Assembly: GCA_036556145.1 (NCBI GenBank)
Contig: DATBKB010000031.1
Coordinates: 1 to 13,982, forward strand
Reading direction: 5' to 3'
From: JACDAV01 sp036556145
Lineage (GTDB): Bacteria; Chloroflexota; Limnocylindria; Limnocylindrales; CSP1-4
Length of the DNA: 13,982 bases
Each line of letters starts with the position of its first letter. The first letter of the stretch is position 1. Below are positions 13,751-13,982 of this stretch, in pieces. Made by a program: the position numbers and the translations under genes. Below the pieces are notes generated by a model. That model did not search any database, was not told the origin of the DNA, and saw only the letters and a program-made list of their open reading frames with translations.

Positions 13751-13982
13751 GTGAGCACCACGATCCGCGGCGGCCGGCCGGCGGTTCGCGACGGCGCCGC
13801 GACACGTCCCTCGCCACCGATTCCCGGGATCGACCTCGTGCCCAAACGGGCGTTCCTCGAGCGACAGGTCGACGCGTGGCTTCCGCTCTTGCCGGGCGAT
13901 CTCGCCGTGGTCACCGCCGGCGAATCCGTCGTGCCCGGGTCGCCGGTCGCGGAGCGGCTCCGCGACGGCCGGCTGATGGAGA
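13751..13982 (+). CDS. N-terminal fragment of an unknown protein
   Basis: The first 77 codons of a gene cut by the window edge. The GTG at 13751 is the only start available in this frame after the MutL-like gene, though no strong Shine-Dalgarno precedes it; a later GTG at 13838 is possible. About 25 residues rich in Arg, Gly and Pro are followed by IPGIDLVPKRAFLERQV, WLPLLPGDLAVVTAG, and ESVVPGSPVAERLRDG. The GESVVPGSPV stretch looks like a beta-hairpin of the kind seen in lipoyl/biotinyl-type domains, but this is only an impression. It is probably in one transcript with the MutL-like gene, which is the best hint to its role. Function not recognised. Confidence 0.6.
   Translation, partial: MSTTIRGGRPAVRDGAATRPSPPIPGIDLVPKRAFLERQVDAWLPLLPGDLAVVTAGESVVPGSPVAERLRDGRLME

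Noticed and set aside
13722..13754. A 10-codon ATG ORF between the MutL-like gene and the last gene
   Set aside because: Too short, no Shine-Dalgarno of its own, and no coding signal; likely chance.
11986..13914. A 642-codon - strand frame opposite the MutL-like gene
   Set aside because: It covers the intergenic gap and promoter region as well as the + gene, and its protein is an Arg/Gly/Glu-rich shadow without motifs.

Overview
The window is a dense, very GC-rich stretch (roughly 70% G+C by eye) of bacterial core chromosome. All convincing genes are on the + strand. Gene content and order (truA-rplM-rpsI, a lone argF, a TPR gene, cdaA-cdaR-glmM-glmS, acpS-nnrD-alr, then a MutL/GlmL-type ATPase homologue) point to a high-GC member of the Chloroflexota or a close relative. 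That placement is an inference from gene content; no rRNA marker is present. I see no mobile element, CRISPR array, tRNA or rRNA.

Layout: (1) 1-1068, a ribosome-linked operon tail: the 3' end of truA overlapping rplM, then rpsI. (2) 1152-3160, ornithine carbamoyltransferase (argF) overlapping a TPR protein with a long Pro/Ala-rich linker. (3) 3161-3270, an intergenic region with a 9-bp inverted repeat and a good -10 element just before cdaA. (4) 3271-8718, cdaA (c-di-AMP synthase), cdaR (YbbR-domain regulator), glmM and glmS, which join the c-di-AMP module to both early amino-sugar enzymes feeding UDP-GlcNAc. (5) 8726-12002, acpS, nnrD, alr, a possible 27-codon ORF and a 97-residue conserved-looking unknown. 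(6) 12003-13982, a second intergenic gap, a MutL/GlmL-type ASKHA protein and the start of an unrecognised gene cut by the window edge.

Functionally, the central block is cell-envelope supply and its control. CdaA makes c-di-AMP. CdaR and GlmM are its known regulators in Firmicutes. GlmS and GlmM convert fructose-6-phosphate to glucosamine-1-phosphate. Alr makes D-alanine. AcpS activates acyl carrier protein, and NnrD repairs hydrated NAD(P)H.

Several genes are chained by ATGA/GTGA or longer overlaps (truA/rplM, argF/TPR, cdaA/cdaR, acpS/nnrD), which suggests translational coupling. Three genes that appear to start new transcripts (argF, cdaA, the MutL-like gene) have a TAnnnT box only 6-9 nt before the start codon, which suggests leaderless or near-leaderless mRNAs. 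The points most worth a second look are the inverted repeat at the cdaA promoter, the leaderless-promoter pattern, the uncertain alr start (a CTG with a good Shine-Dalgarno), the 27-codon ORF at the alr 3' end, the ~50-residue C-terminal extension on AcpS, and the isolated MutL-like ATPase with its unknown neighbour.
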